From Cercophora sp. LCS_1 (taxonomy: Eukaryota > Ascomycota > Sordariomycetes > Sordariales > Lasiosphaeriaceae), in the NCBI GenBank assembly GCA_036250225.1, contig JAPZLL010000004.1, forward strand, positions 434,001 to 498,000: 64,000 bases of DNA, in the 5' to 3' direction. Of the stretch, positions 11,575 through 21,258 are shown piece by piece. Under the pieces are notes generated by a model, which was given only the letters and a program-made list of their open reading frames with translations, was not told where the DNA came from and made no database searches. A program made the position numbers and the translations under genes. Numbering within the stretch: position 1 is the stretch's first letter; each line of letters begins with the position of its first letter.

Positions 11575-12714
11575 ATGGCCTCCACAGCCCCCGCCATCGC
11601 CGAAAGCGAAATCCCCGACCCCCCATCCGTCCTCTCCAAGAAAATCGCCACCCTCACCACCCTCATCCGCAAAAGCAAGCACCTCATCGTCTTCACCGGC
11701 GCCGGCATCTCCACGTCAGCCGGCATCGCCGACTTCCGCGGGCCCACGGGCGTCTGGACCCTCCGCGCCCAAGGCCGCGACGACGCAATCCGCTCCGTCA
11801 ACACGCTCCAGGCCATCCCCACGCCGGCGCACATGGCGCTCGTGACGCTCCAAAACGCCGGCATCATGAAACACCTCGTCTCGCAAAACTGCGACGGCCT
11901 GCATCGTCGGAGCGGCATCAACCCCGAGACCATTTCCGAGCTCCACGGCAACAGCAACCGCGAATGCTGCGGCAAGTGCAATAAAGAATACATTCGCGAT
12001 TTCCGCGCCGTGGCGGCCTACGAGCGAACGGTCCATGATCATCGCACGGGAAGGAAATGCGCCGTGGCAGCGTGCGGCGGGAACTTATACGATACGATTG
12101 TCAACTTTGGGGAGAATCTGCCGCTCATCCCGATCGAGGACGCGAGGATGCACGCGCAAAAGGCGGATTTGTGTCTGGTGCTGGGATCGAGCTTGACGGT
12201 GAGCCCGGCGAACGAGATCCCCGAGACGGTGGGCGAGAGGAAGGGCGCGAAGACGGTGATTGTGAATCTGCAGAGTACGCCTGTGGATGGGGTGGCTGAG
12301 TTTAGGATCGCGGCCAAGGCGGATGAGGTTATGCGGAGGGTGATGGAGGGGCTGGGGCTGGAGATTCCGCCGTTTGTGTTGAGGAGGCGGTTGGTGGTCG
12401 AGGTGAATGCCAAGGGCGTCACGTTGAGGGGTGTGGATGTTGACGGGACGCCGGTGACGTTTATCAAATCGGTCCGTATGCCGGGGAATCGGAGGGTTGC
12501 GAGCAAGGAGCCGTTTACGATTGGGTGGAGGGGCGAGTTGGAGGTGGGCAAAGAGGTTGAGGTTGAGATGGAGTTTATGGGGCATTATGGTGAGCCGAAT
12601 TTGACGATTAAGCATGTTTACGGGGGTGAGGAGGGAGGGAAGTTATATCATCTTTCTTACAGTCCGACGAGTAGGGAGTGGGTGGTTGAGGTTGCGGATG
12701 GAAACGCTGTTTAG
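11575..12714 (+). CDS. NAD-dependent deacetylase, SIRT6/7-like sirtuin
   Basis: A 379-aa intronless protein; the ATG at 11575 sits in a good context (CACAATGGCC), and the upstream in-frame extension is not protein-like. Sirtuin motifs in order: GAGIST (42-47), ADFRGP (52-57), QNCDGLH (104-110), the catalytic His in ELHG (His124), zinc ligands Cys132/135 and Cys162/167, and NFGE (177-180). The short spacing and the phrases GNSNRECCGKC and DTIVNFGENLP match the SIRT6/SIRT7 (class IV) group rather than Sir2/Hst2. These enzymes remove acyl groups from lysines, often on chromatin, using NAD+. The last 130 residues form an extra beta-rich tail (RRLVVEVNAKGV...). The 5' half is strongly C-rich at third positions; the 3' half is G-rich. 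Confidence 0.93.
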   Translation: MASTAPAIAESEIPDPPSVLSKKIATLTTLIRKSKHLIVFTGAGISTSAGIADFRGPTGVWTLRAQGRDDAIRSVNTLQAIPTPAHMALVTLQNAGIMKHLVSQNCDGLHRRSGINPETISELHGNSNRECCGKCNKEYIRDFRAVAAYERTVHDHRTGRKCAVAACGGNLYDTIVNFGENLPLIPIEDARMHAQKADLCLVLGSSLTVSPANEIPETVGERKGAKTVIVNLQSTPVDGVAEFRIAAKADEVMRRVMEGLGLEIPPFVLRRRLVVEVNAKGVTLRGVDVDGTPVTFIKSVRMPGNRRVASKEPFTIGWRGELEVGKEVEVEMEFMGHYGEPNLTIKHVYGGEEGGKLYHLSYSPTSREWVVEVADGNAV

Positions 12715-12830
12715 GTGTCCTTAGTCCATTCCACGCGTCGACCGCACGAAATGAATCTCCCGGCAACCCGTCGTCAACAATCATAAACTACCTACAACTA
12801 GCGTACTCTCCAGCAGCCTCTACCCATGAA

Positions 12831-13817
12831 TCATGGCATCGGACCAGACTCCACCCAACCGTCGATAACTTCTTCGAACCCCAGCTCTGCCAGCTCGCGG
12901 GCAACGAAGCGACGCCAGTCCGACTTCCAGCTCTCCTCCCCATTGGGAAAGTCCATTCCAGACGACAGGTGGAACTTGATTCTCACCCACTCTCTCGGGA
13001 CATAGCCAGCGGTCTCCCAGTCGATAATGCCCAGACTGCGTGTAGCGGGATCGACAAGGATGTTTGTTGGGCCCAGATCGCTGTGATAGAAAACAAACTT
13101 GGATGAGGTATTCATACCCATCTTGGAGCAGTGCTCTAGCAGGCGTTGCGGGGCGAAAGACTCTGGGGCGTCGTTCCTCGCTAGAATCGCGTCCGCTAGC
13201 TCCCTGCCGTCAACGCCGGAAATAGCGTTTCCCTTCCATTCAGCCATCTTCTTGCAGATCTCGGCAGCACGGCCGAGGTAATACTGCCGCAGGGTCTCGT
13301 CCATGGTAGGCCATGCCTCGGCGAGGGTCTGGCCGGGGACACAGCTGAGGACGATGTAGTACCGGTTATCCCACTCAGCCTGGTAAAGGACATTGGGGAT
13401 ATCGAAGCCAAGGGGTTGTTGGGCTTTCTTGGCGTGAATGAACTCTAGAGTGGTGTGCTCTCTCGTCATGTTTTCCCGGTCACTGCCGATAAAACGGACC
13501 TTGATAAAGGCGTCTCCAGCGCGCCAGACAGCTGCTGAGCTGCCAGCGGAATAGACCAGGCCTATGGGATGGGAGAGCGGTGCAAACCGAAGTCCTTGGG
13601 GTTCGAAGCCGGGTGTATCTTCCTGAAGTGGCAGTGACTCTGGCACTGGATCAGGGGCGTCTGAGAGGGTAAAAAATGCCCCTTTTCCATCGGCCCATGA
13701 TGGACAATCGGGTGATGGGGAGGCCTGGAGGGATAGCACAAGCTTTCCGCCAATCAGCCAGGAGCAGCTATCAATCTCTCGAATACTGCCTATAACGCGA
13801 TTGGGTGGAGCCGGCAT
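12831..13817 (-). CDS. Aminoglycoside-phosphotransferase-fold kinase (APH family)
   Basis: A 328-aa protein from the ATG at 13817 (MPAPPNRVIGS). The frame is open to 14030, but that extension looks like 5' UTR. It contains an ATP-lobe beta-strand with a candidate lysine (DAFIKVRF), a hinge-like YYIVLSCVPGQTL, the catalytic loop FYHSDLGPTNILVD (Brenner motif HxDxxxxN) and the metal-binding IIDWE. Fungi carry many APH-like kinases whose small-molecule substrates are mostly unknown, so antibiotic resistance should not be inferred. It converges on the sirtuin gene, with 116 bp between the stop codons. Confidence 0.85.
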   Translation of the reverse strand: MPAPPNRVIGSIREIDSCSWLIGGKLVLSLQASPSPDCPSWADGKGAFFTLSDAPDPVPESLPLQEDTPGFEPQGLRFAPLSHPIGLVYSAGSSAAVWRAGDAFIKVRFIGSDRENMTREHTTLEFIHAKKAQQPLGFDIPNVLYQAEWDNRYYIVLSCVPGQTLAEAWPTMDETLRQYYLGRAAEICKKMAEWKGNAISGVDGRELADAILARNDAPESFAPQRLLEHCSKMGMNTSSKFVFYHSDLGPTNILVDPATRSLGIIDWETAGYVPREWVRIKFHLSSGMDFPNGEESWKSDWRRFVARELAELGFEEVIDGWVESGPMP

Positions 13818-14078
13818 GTTGTCTGAGACGTCACGTAATACCTGATTCGTTGGTACGGGAGAGCGGCCAATCCAAAGGCCCGAGGATGGAAATAAAAACG
13901 AAGGCTTGAAGGATAGAAACGGAATCGAAGCGGCATGTCCGAGAGTGGAGGGGGACTCCGGAGACTCGCTCTGGGAGGGGCCTGATGAGCAGAAGAGATG
14001 AGAAGAAGAGATGAGAGTGGCATGGCACAAAAATTTCCTTGGTCAGGTGTTCAGAGGGGCGCATGGGCTTAAAGGAAC

Positions 14079-15130
14079 ATGATTGGCCAGTTGGCTGTGG
14101 TTGCCCTAACCGCCTGCGCCTTGGAGAAGGTACAATACCTTCTCCATCATCAGTGGTTTGTTCATCACTGGTGGCGTGTCTTGCATCCTAGGCAAGAGGG
14201 ACAAGCCCGTGAGGATCCGGGGCCGCAACGACTACATTATGCGTCTCAAGTGGATATCCCCAAAAAAATATGTCGTGCTGCACGATGTCCTTGGTAGGAG
14301 AGCACGGATAATCGACGGAGTAACCGCCTTGCTTCATCTTGTTCGAGCATCTCTAAAGCACGACAAAAACGACCCGTTCAAAAGCCTCTCGCTTTATGAT
14401 GGATCGCTGTTGCCCATCAGTCCGATGTTCCAACACAAGATGGCATCGGATTTCGAACCAAGCATACCCTGCGCAGGCAGCTCGGAGTTTTTGATTTCAT
14501 GGACATCGCAACGGACGAGGATCCGATATGGCCACGCACCACCAACCTCAAGGCCACTGGCTGGGGCTGGGTCGACTTCACCCGGGCCGCGAACGCCGTG
14601 ACGCTGTTCGGCTCTGGATTCGGCCATCTGTTCAGCCCCATGGCCTCTTCCGCATGCGCGGGGTGCCGGTACAACACCGAGGCCCCGAAGGGCCATGCAG
14701 TTTGTGTCCCCGAGATACAGGACATTATTCAGCGAAGGGGCGACAAGACCGTCACACCTTGGCGTCTAGCCGACGAGATTTACTGGCATGCGCCCGACAA
14801 GACCTTTGAACCATGCCAATGCACCAAGTTTTCCTCAGCCAAGCACGGCAGGGTGCAAGTCCTCCTCCCGTCTTCATTTCCCAAACTCTTTGGTAGAAGC
14901 TGAAAAGCCCCGTTGGCATGAATCGCCACCCACGAGGGGGCCCTTTTGTTTGAACATAGCTGGCTGTTCCCTCTGTGGTGGAAGGATCGCGGGATGCCTG
15001 AGGAGGGAGAACCAGATGAGCAGGAGATGTATGAGCTCGAGCCACCTCATGGGAAGTTTCAAGAGAGGGGAGGGCAGTTCAAGCTAATGCCCACATTCCA
15101 AGAACCCCTTTTGGGTAGATGGGTGTTCTG
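14079..15130 (+). pseudogene. Frame-broken fungal membrane protein remnant
   Basis: A protein-like signal persists through at least three frame changes (near 14400-14440, about 14890 and about 14935). Segments in order: a hydrophobic stretch (FSIISGLFITGGVSCILG), RIRGRNDYIMRLKW, a region with DGVTALLHLVRASLKHD, then DFMDIATDEDPIWPRT, GWGWVDFTRA, DEIYWHAPDKTFEPC, RVQVLLPSSFPKLFGR and LLFEHSWLFPLWWKDRG. I recall this order from uncharacterised fungal proteins that are longer at the N-terminus, so this copy is probably also 5'-truncated. No normal intron explains the frame changes; the last falls at a GGGGG run. Function unknown. Confidence 0.5.
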
Positions 15131-15499
15131 TTGAGTATCACTGATAACGAAAGAAATAAGTTGCCCAATGGCATCCCACTCCCACGTCCCGTGTCTGCAT
15201 TGGCAAAAACAGATGCCGTCTTTTTTCACCGCGTTCACCTCTCCCGGCCCGGGCCGGAACAGGATCCGGTTCAGGCACAACACCCCCCAACGCCATATCA
15301 TTCGACGTCGTATTTTGCCATATCCCCAATGCCCTGATAAGGCGTCGCGGCGTAAGACGCAAGACGCAGGTCATCGGTTTCCAATCCTTGGAACTCGGAA
15401 TCAAGGAAAGTGGGATTCCCTGGCTGCCCCATATGAACAAAGCATCCTTGACCCTTGACCCTCACGGTATTTGCTCGTTTGCAACCGGGTCGATCACCG
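15131..15499. other. Intergenic, 0.37 kb
   Basis: Upstream of the PQQ-propeller gene. Nothing recognisable. Confidence 0.4.
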
Positions 15500-17146
15500 A
15501 TGCAACAGCCCACCATGCTGTCTTTGTCGCGCCTCGCCATCGCCGCCTCGTTCCTGCCCCAAGTCCTGGGAGCTGACTGGTCAGGATGGGGCGCCAACAT
15601 CCACAACAACCGCTGGGTTCCCTCCGACACGACGACGGTTACCGGCGAAAGCATTACCACCCTCACTCACTTCTGCACGATATCCTACCCCATTGGCGCA
15701 AGCGCCACGCCGGTGATCAAAGACGACACGGCCTACTTCCCAACCTGGGACGGCACCTTGACGGCGATCAACTACAAAACCTGCCGAATGATTTGGCAGA
15801 TCAACATTGCCGAGCTCATCGCCGGCTACGCGCCCACATCACCTGCTCAAGCCTCCGTCATGCCTGCGGTGGCTAGAACCAGCCCGCAGATCCACGGCGA
15901 CATCCTCTTCTTCGGGACCCAGATTCACGCCCTGGTGGTGGCGCTCAACCGCACCAACGCGCTCACGCTGGATATCATCCAGCTGAGCCCGCACCCGTTT
16001 GCAGCCATCACGCAGTCGCCCACTTTTTACGACGGAAAATTGTTTGTGGGGACATCGTCGTACGAGCATATCGCTGCCCTCGATGCCGAGTATCCGTGCT
16101 GTTCGTTCCATGGGACGTTTGCTGCGCTGGAGTTTGATGCTGAAACGGGGTTCTCGGTGGCGTGGAATCTGTCCACCATTCCTGAAGCTCGCGTGAGCCA
16201 AGGGTGGGCCGGTGCTTCTGTGTGGGGGAGCCAGCCGTCCATTGATGAGGCGAGACGGCGCGTGTTTGTCGGAACTGGGAATGCGTACGTTGTTCCGGCC
16301 GATGTGAGGATTTGCCAGAGGTGGAACAATCTCACTGCTTTTGTGAGCAATGCTCATGATCCGTGTTTGCCTGGTGATGTCTGGCAGGATTCGGTGGTTG
16401 CTGTGGATATCGATACCGGCAAGGTGGCGTGGGCATTTCAGACGCCTGGGGTGGATGCGTATGTCGCTGCTTGTGGGTATCCTGGGCTTGCGGAGGTGGA
16501 TGAAAAGTTGTGTCCGCAGGTTCCAGGCCCGGATGCCGATTTTGGGATGGCGCCGGCTTTTGTCCCGGAGAGAGACCTCCTGGTGGTTGGGAGGAAGAAT
16601 GGACACTTGTACTCGCTGCTGGCGGAGAATGGGACCGTGGCTTGGGAGAGTAGAGTTGGCCAAGGTGGAATTGGTGGAGGTTTGGCCTGGGGTGTCGCGG
16701 TGGATGAGGTGGCCGTCTATTATGCCGTGATCAACACAGGGTATCTGGAGTGGAGGTTGACGCCGTCGAATATTACGGTTAATGCGAGCGCATATGGGGC
16801 CGCCTCCCTCGATGATGGAAGGATTTTGTGGCAGACGGCGGTTCCAAGGGGAGGTGTTTGCCATGCGCCGCCAACTGTTGTCGGAGATCTGGTTCTCGTT
16901 GCCCGGACCGGACAGGTGACGAGGGAGAACACGGCGTACGACGAGACCAAGGGAGGCTTGGTGGCCCTCAACAAGAGGATTGGCAGGGTTGCGTTGGATT
17001 ATGATCTGCCTTCGAATGCGCACAGTGGGATTGCTGTCCAGGGAGAGTATGTGCTGCTCGGTACAGGGTATCGGAGACCATCACCAGAGGCAGCTGTGCT
17101 TGGTGGTTTTCATGTGTTGACTGTTGACCCCGCAATAGTCGGGTAG
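15500..17146 (+). CDS. Secreted PQQ-type beta-propeller protein
   Basis: 548 aa without introns; the ATG at 15500 or 15515 starts a signal peptide (MLSLSRLAIAASFLPQVLG) ending before ADWSGWGANIHNNRW. The body has repeated propeller strands (TPVIKDDTAYFPTWDGTLTAI, SPTFYDGKLFVGTS, GKVAWAFQT, LLVVGRKNGHLYSL, APPTVVGDLVLVAR). This layout is typical of PQQ-dependent quinoprotein alcohol/polyvinyl-alcohol dehydrogenase-like proteins. Many Cys residues and NxT sites fit an extracellular protein. The catalytic cofactor-binding residues cannot be assigned by eye, so enzymatic activity is inferred from the family only. Confidence 0.85.
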   Translation: MQQPTMLSLSRLAIAASFLPQVLGADWSGWGANIHNNRWVPSDTTTVTGESITTLTHFCTISYPIGASATPVIKDDTAYFPTWDGTLTAINYKTCRMIWQINIAELIAGYAPTSPAQASVMPAVARTSPQIHGDILFFGTQIHALVVALNRTNALTLDIIQLSPHPFAAITQSPTFYDGKLFVGTSSYEHIAALDAEYPCCSFHGTFAALEFDAETGFSVAWNLSTIPEARVSQGWAGASVWGSQPSIDEARRRVFVGTGNAYVVPADVRICQRWNNLTAFVSNAHDPCLPGDVWQDSVVAVDIDTGKVAWAFQTPGVDAYVAACGYPGLAEVDEKLCPQVPGPDADFGMAPAFVPERDLLVVGRKNGHLYSLLAENGTVAWESRVGQGGIGGGLAWGVAVDEVAVYYAVINTGYLEWRLTPSNITVNASAYGAASLDDGRILWQTAVPRGGVCHAPPTVVGDLVLVARTGQVTRENTAYDETKGGLVALNKRIGRVALDYDLPSNAHSGIAVQGEYVLLGTGYRRPSPEAAVLGGFHVLTVDPAIVG

Positions 17147-17451
17147 AACTTGTGATCCCGCAGAACGAATAGTTGAAGTTTCCGTAAACGCGCAGATTCC
17201 GTCGTTCCTGTTGGGTTGGGGTGCAGGATATCAACCCCCTGACAAGACATCCGTTTTGTGGCTGGTTACGTAAACATGTTCCGATCAGCTTCACCCCCCT
17301 CATTACTGGGCGCTAAAATTTTAGGGCCGTCCACCTCGAATCTTCTTCCCATCACAACACGGCGCCCCACCATCACCGAACGCTTAGAGGGCGAGTTTTT
17401 CCTGGCTAAGGTTCTTTATTCCGCATCCGACATCGAATTATAAACGCGAGC
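17147..17451. other. Intergenic, 0.3 kb
   Basis: Between the propeller gene and the kinase gene. No feature seen. Confidence 0.4.
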
Positions 17452-18974
17452 ATGCTCAGCCGTGGTGCTTCTCGACTCAAGTCAGCATTGGGCCTGTCCT
17501 CCAAACAGCCAGCTCAAACGCATGCATTCTCGGAGGAGGCTCTCTCGCGATACTGTACAGGCGGTTACCACCCTGTGCGTATCGGGAATGTCTTCAATGG
17601 TGGCAAGTATAGAGTCCTTCGCAAGCTCGGATACGGTGTTTACTCAACCGTCTGGCTCGCCTGCGATCTCAAGTGGGTATTGGTCACGATCCTTTCGCTC
17701 CGGCTGATCTGTTTGACAATCCAGGACAAAACAACATGTTACGCTGAAGATTCTGACGTCAGAGTCGTATGGGAGTGAGCACGATACCTTCGAGCTAGAC
17801 ATTTTGAGACATATTCGAATCCTTGGCACTTCACACCGCGGCGCAAATCATGTCCTAGGTCTTTTGGACGAGTTTGAGCATCGCGGTCCTAATGGAAATC
17901 ACATGTGCCTTGTCTTCAAGCCCATGGGTCCTGACATGACCAAATATCGTCGTCTCTTTCCGAAGGCTAGAATTCCCCTCCCCATGGTGAAGAAAATCGC
18001 AACTCAGCTCCTTCTCGCCCTCGAATTTCTTCATGACAAGTGTGGGGTCATTCACACCGGTGGGTACCACACCTAAGGCCGCTGCTCGGCTCTCTCCCTG
18101 ACTCACTACTCTAGACATTAAGCCGCAAAACATCCTCCTTGAGACTCCAGCAATCAACAAAATGTTTGAGTGCGCACCGTCAGAACTGTTCGCCCCGAAA
18201 CTGCCCCCTCTGGCTCCACCGAATGACTTCTATCGACCGTCTGAGCAGCTCTCTTCCGGTGAGCGAGATCTGGCAACTGCAACTGACATTTCAATCAGGC
18301 TGGCAGATTTTGGCACAGGTGAGAAGCCGTCCCCGGCCTGACCCCTGCATAGCACTAATTCGGGGTGGACAGCAAGCTGGGTCGACAAGCATCTAACAGA
18401 CTGGATTCAGCCGCAGATGCTGCGCGCCCCTGAGGTTATCCTCGGTGCTAAATGGGACTCGAAGGTAGACATCTGGAATGTTGGCCTCGTAGTAAATCAT
18501 GCCCTCCATGGACGACGAATGCTGTCTTGAACTAACCTGGGACGCCTTCCAGATCTGGGAATTGGCCGAAGGATCACTGGTCTTCGATGGCACTTGGACA
18601 TCAACGGCACCGTACACCGCCGAAGCCCATCTCGCTCAAATGGAAGCTGTACTGGGGTGCATGCCCAAGTCGCTGCTGGCAAGGTCTAAGGACAGAGATC
18701 GCTTCTTTGACCACGAGGGTGAGCAACTACGCTGATGACTTGCAACGTGGCGCTAAATTATCTTTCAGACAAGCTTCTGAGTCCATCAACATTCCCACTG
18801 TCCCCGCTCGAACGGATCAGCCAGAACCCGCAGCTCTCGGCGGCTGAGAAGACCTCTTTCCTGGAGTTCATACAATCAATGGTGAAGCTGGATCCAGAAG
18901 AGCGTCCCATTGCCAGCAAATTGCTTGAGGCGCAATGGCTGAAGTCGGAATTACGCCTCAATGTCCACGAGTAG
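17452..18974 (+). CDS. SRPK-like serine/threonine protein kinase
   Basis: Spliced model: 17452-17672, 17725-18059, 18115-18318, 18373-18491, 18553-18718, 18769-18974; 416 aa. All five introns are GT-AG, 50-61 nt. Kinase motifs: glycine loop LGYGVYSTVW (59-68), lysine in TLKIL (Lys82), catalytic HTDIKPQN (184-191, Asp186), DFG (250-252) and APE (272-274). The HTDIKPQN loop, the short insert between the lobes and the C-terminal LDPEERP...LLEAQWL match SR-protein kinases, which phosphorylate splicing factors. Fungi have many short SRPK-like paralogues of unclear function; the compact spacer (about 45 residues) suggests one of these rather than the housekeeping SRPK1 orthologue. Confidence 0.9.
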
Positions 18975-19819
18975 ATGAACAATGTGAAACGCTATCTCAA
19001 TGACGGTACGTCCTCACAAGAAAGGTGATCCCTTTCCCAAGCGTCCATAGCACAGAGAAGCAAAGTGTGGGAGTATGTACTCGACTGTGCGACCGCCCCT
19101 TTCAGCACCAGCACTAAGATGATGCGCCAAGAAGAGCAAAAAGATGAGGTCCTACCGGGTTCGAACCGGGGCCACGAGGAAATCGAAACTGTCAAACTTG
19201 ACCGCTGAAAGCCTGATGTGCTAACTAGGACACTATAGAACCCTTGCCTGTTGCTGTTGGTCGATGTTGGTGGTGCACATCACCAGCACAAGTAGGCTAA
19301 CCAACCGCGCGATTCATACCAGGGAGCCTCGACCACAACCACAATCTGGCCCTTCCCGAGCAGCAAATTGAATATCCGAGCAACTCGGGGACGGTCGATT
19401 GCACGAGGTACCCAGCAAAGGTACCAGTTGCATCTATCGGAGGCGCGTAACGCGGGTTTTGTTTCCAGCACTGCCCCATTGTTTTGCTGACTGCTGTTGG
19501 CCGGATCGGTTCTGCCCTGCCACTCTTCTTCAACCTGGCGAGTTGTCAGAGCACATGAATGGGCGACGGCCTTGGTGTGGAAGGTGATTGGAATATGCCT
19601 GGGGTGCCTTAACGGCCGACATTGGTGCCCGCTCGGTTTGGGGTAGCACACAATGCACGAGGTGCCGAACCGCCCACGATTGGGCGCCCGCACAGCCTGG
19701 CGGTCTCACCCAAAAGATAAGAACGAGGAAGTGAAGGAAGTTGGTAATGACCACTGCATTTTAGGTTCCGTCATCGTTTCCGTGGTCGCAACACCGAATT
19801 GAGTTCTGTTCTGTTCGAG
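18975..19819. other. Intergenic, 0.85 kb, holding a tRNA-like locus
   Basis: Contains the minus-strand tRNA-like gene at 19148-19242, annotated separately. Otherwise nothing protein-like. Confidence 0.5.
19148..19242 (-). tRNA. tRNA-like gene, intron-bearing, isotype uncertain (possibly a tRNA pseudogene)
   Basis: Read on the minus strand, GGTTCTA at the 5' end pairs with TAGGACC at the 3' end. A D-arm GTGT...GCAC closes, and a perfect B box (GGTTCGAACC) is present. A TTTTT Pol III stop follows within about 10 nt. The anticodon region is 20-odd nt longer than normal, consistent with an intron after CTTTCA, which would give the anticodon TTC (Glu). However, the anticodon stem has a C-C mismatch and the T stem closes only four pairs. 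The acceptor resembles Gln/Val types rather than Glu, so this may be a decayed or tRNA-derived copy. Confidence 0.5.
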
Positions 19820-20992
19820 ATGGAGGTGGCAGGTTTCGCCGCTGCTGTCGTGGCATTTGCCAAGACTACACGCTCAACTTCACACCTTGTCAAACGAATC
19901 TATTACATCGCCAAAAATGCCCCGCTGATTGAAGAGCAGCTCCTGCAAACCGCAATCCCGCTGAAGTCGTTCATCGCGTCGGTCAAAGCAGTACACACCT
20001 CTCTTGAACACCACTGCCCGGACGACTCGGAGTCCAAGGTGATCCAGTACATCATTCAGCAAGGGCTTCCAAAGGACCTCAGGAAACAATCGGCCCATGT
20101 CGAACAGTCAGTGTCTCAGCTTAAACACAGGATATCAAGACTCAACAGCCGTTGGGGTGACTTGGTCACCAGCTTCAAGTGGACCAGGCTAAGACCGGAG
20201 CTGGAAGCAATGTTTGCCCCCATGGAAAGTCTCAAGACGACTTTGACTTTGATCCTTCAGGTCGTCATCCTGGAAGTGAAGACGGGGCAGTACACAGGAA
20301 CGCCAAGTGAGGAAATGAAAGCAGAGATGCGAGTATCCAGCAACTTTTGTTGATGACGACGGTGCTGACACTTCTTTGCAGTGTGCTTCTCAAAAAAATC
20401 ATCAGCCACCAGATCGAAACGATTCGACAGTTGAGGGAACATCAAGAAGCCCTGGAGAGTGAACGCGTGACGTCCAAACGCCCATCCATTGACTCCCAAA
20501 CCACCCTTTGTCACCTGGCTCATAGCATGGTTGAGTCTGAGACCATCCCGTCGTCACCACCCGAAACGTTCAAGTTTGTCCGACCGAGGAAGAGACGCCG
20601 CAGTCGTCAGCTCTGGGCCTCCAACGACGACCGAGGCAAACCTTCAGACTCGCGACACGACCACCGCTGGCCCAACTCTTGCCGAGAGACCCAAGGTTAT
20701 TACCAAGACCCTGTACGGGCAGAACCGAGAAGTTCTGGGCGATGAAAGGGTTCAAGCAGAGATTGACCGCCAACTGGACGTAAATTTGATTTCAGTGAGC
20801 TTAGCGACTCGACTCGGATTGAACGTCGACCGGGACGCACCGGAGATCAGCGTGCCGTACAAAGGCAGAGCATTGAGGAGCCTGGGTATAACGGCGCTGG
20901 AATGGGACCGTCGCCATTTTGTTTTCTACCTTTGCGAGGGAATCTCGCGTGACATTGTGTTTGGGAAGTTGTTCCCCCCAGAAATGGAATAG
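19820..20992 (+). CDS. Helo-like_N protein with degenerate retropepsin-like C-terminus
   Basis: Exon 1 (from the ATG at 19820) encodes about 157 aa starting MEVAGFAAAVVAFAKTTRSTSHLVKRIYYI, the helical pattern of the fungal N-terminal domain (Helo-like_N, PF17111) usually fused to STAND/NLR proteins. An intron probably ends at 20381 (TTTGCAG); the donor is GTACAC at 20290 or GTGAGG at 20307. The next segment (EIIRQLREHQEALES-like) is in one frame, but the last ~120 residues are in another. They carry EIDRQLDVNLISVSLATRLGL, a retropepsin-like aspartyl protease fold in which the catalytic D-T/S-G triplet is absent (DRQLD instead). The frame change near 20580-20620 has no convincing intron, so the model carries a possible frameshift. 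It could be a decayed gene. Confidence 0.55.
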
Positions 20993-21147
20993 GGCGGTTC
21001 TCATCCTTCCGCAGCGAATGTCCGTCCACGCCAATTTGGACCTCTCTCGACCGACATCTTGGGATTTTTTTGGCCAAATCCGACGTTGTCGCCTGTCTGC
21101 CTAACAGCCGCCCCGCCCCCGCGGTGTCCGAGACAACGGGCCAGCAC

Positions 21148-21155
21148 TATTTAAA
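21148..21155 (+). promoter_or_regulatory. TATA-like box of the F-box gene
   Basis: TATTTAAA, 104 bp upstream of the ATG at 21259, in an otherwise C-rich promoter. Confidence 0.4.
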
Positions 21156-21258
21156 CCCCTGAACCAAACATCACGACTCCATCGCCAATACCACCACCAT
21201 CATCGCCTCATTTCACGTCACACCACACCACAGCATCCACCGACCCCACGACACCAAA

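Noticed and set aside
11484..12615. Long frames opposite and beside the sirtuin
   Set aside because: Shadows of a GC-rich coding frame; the sirtuin motifs fix the real frame.
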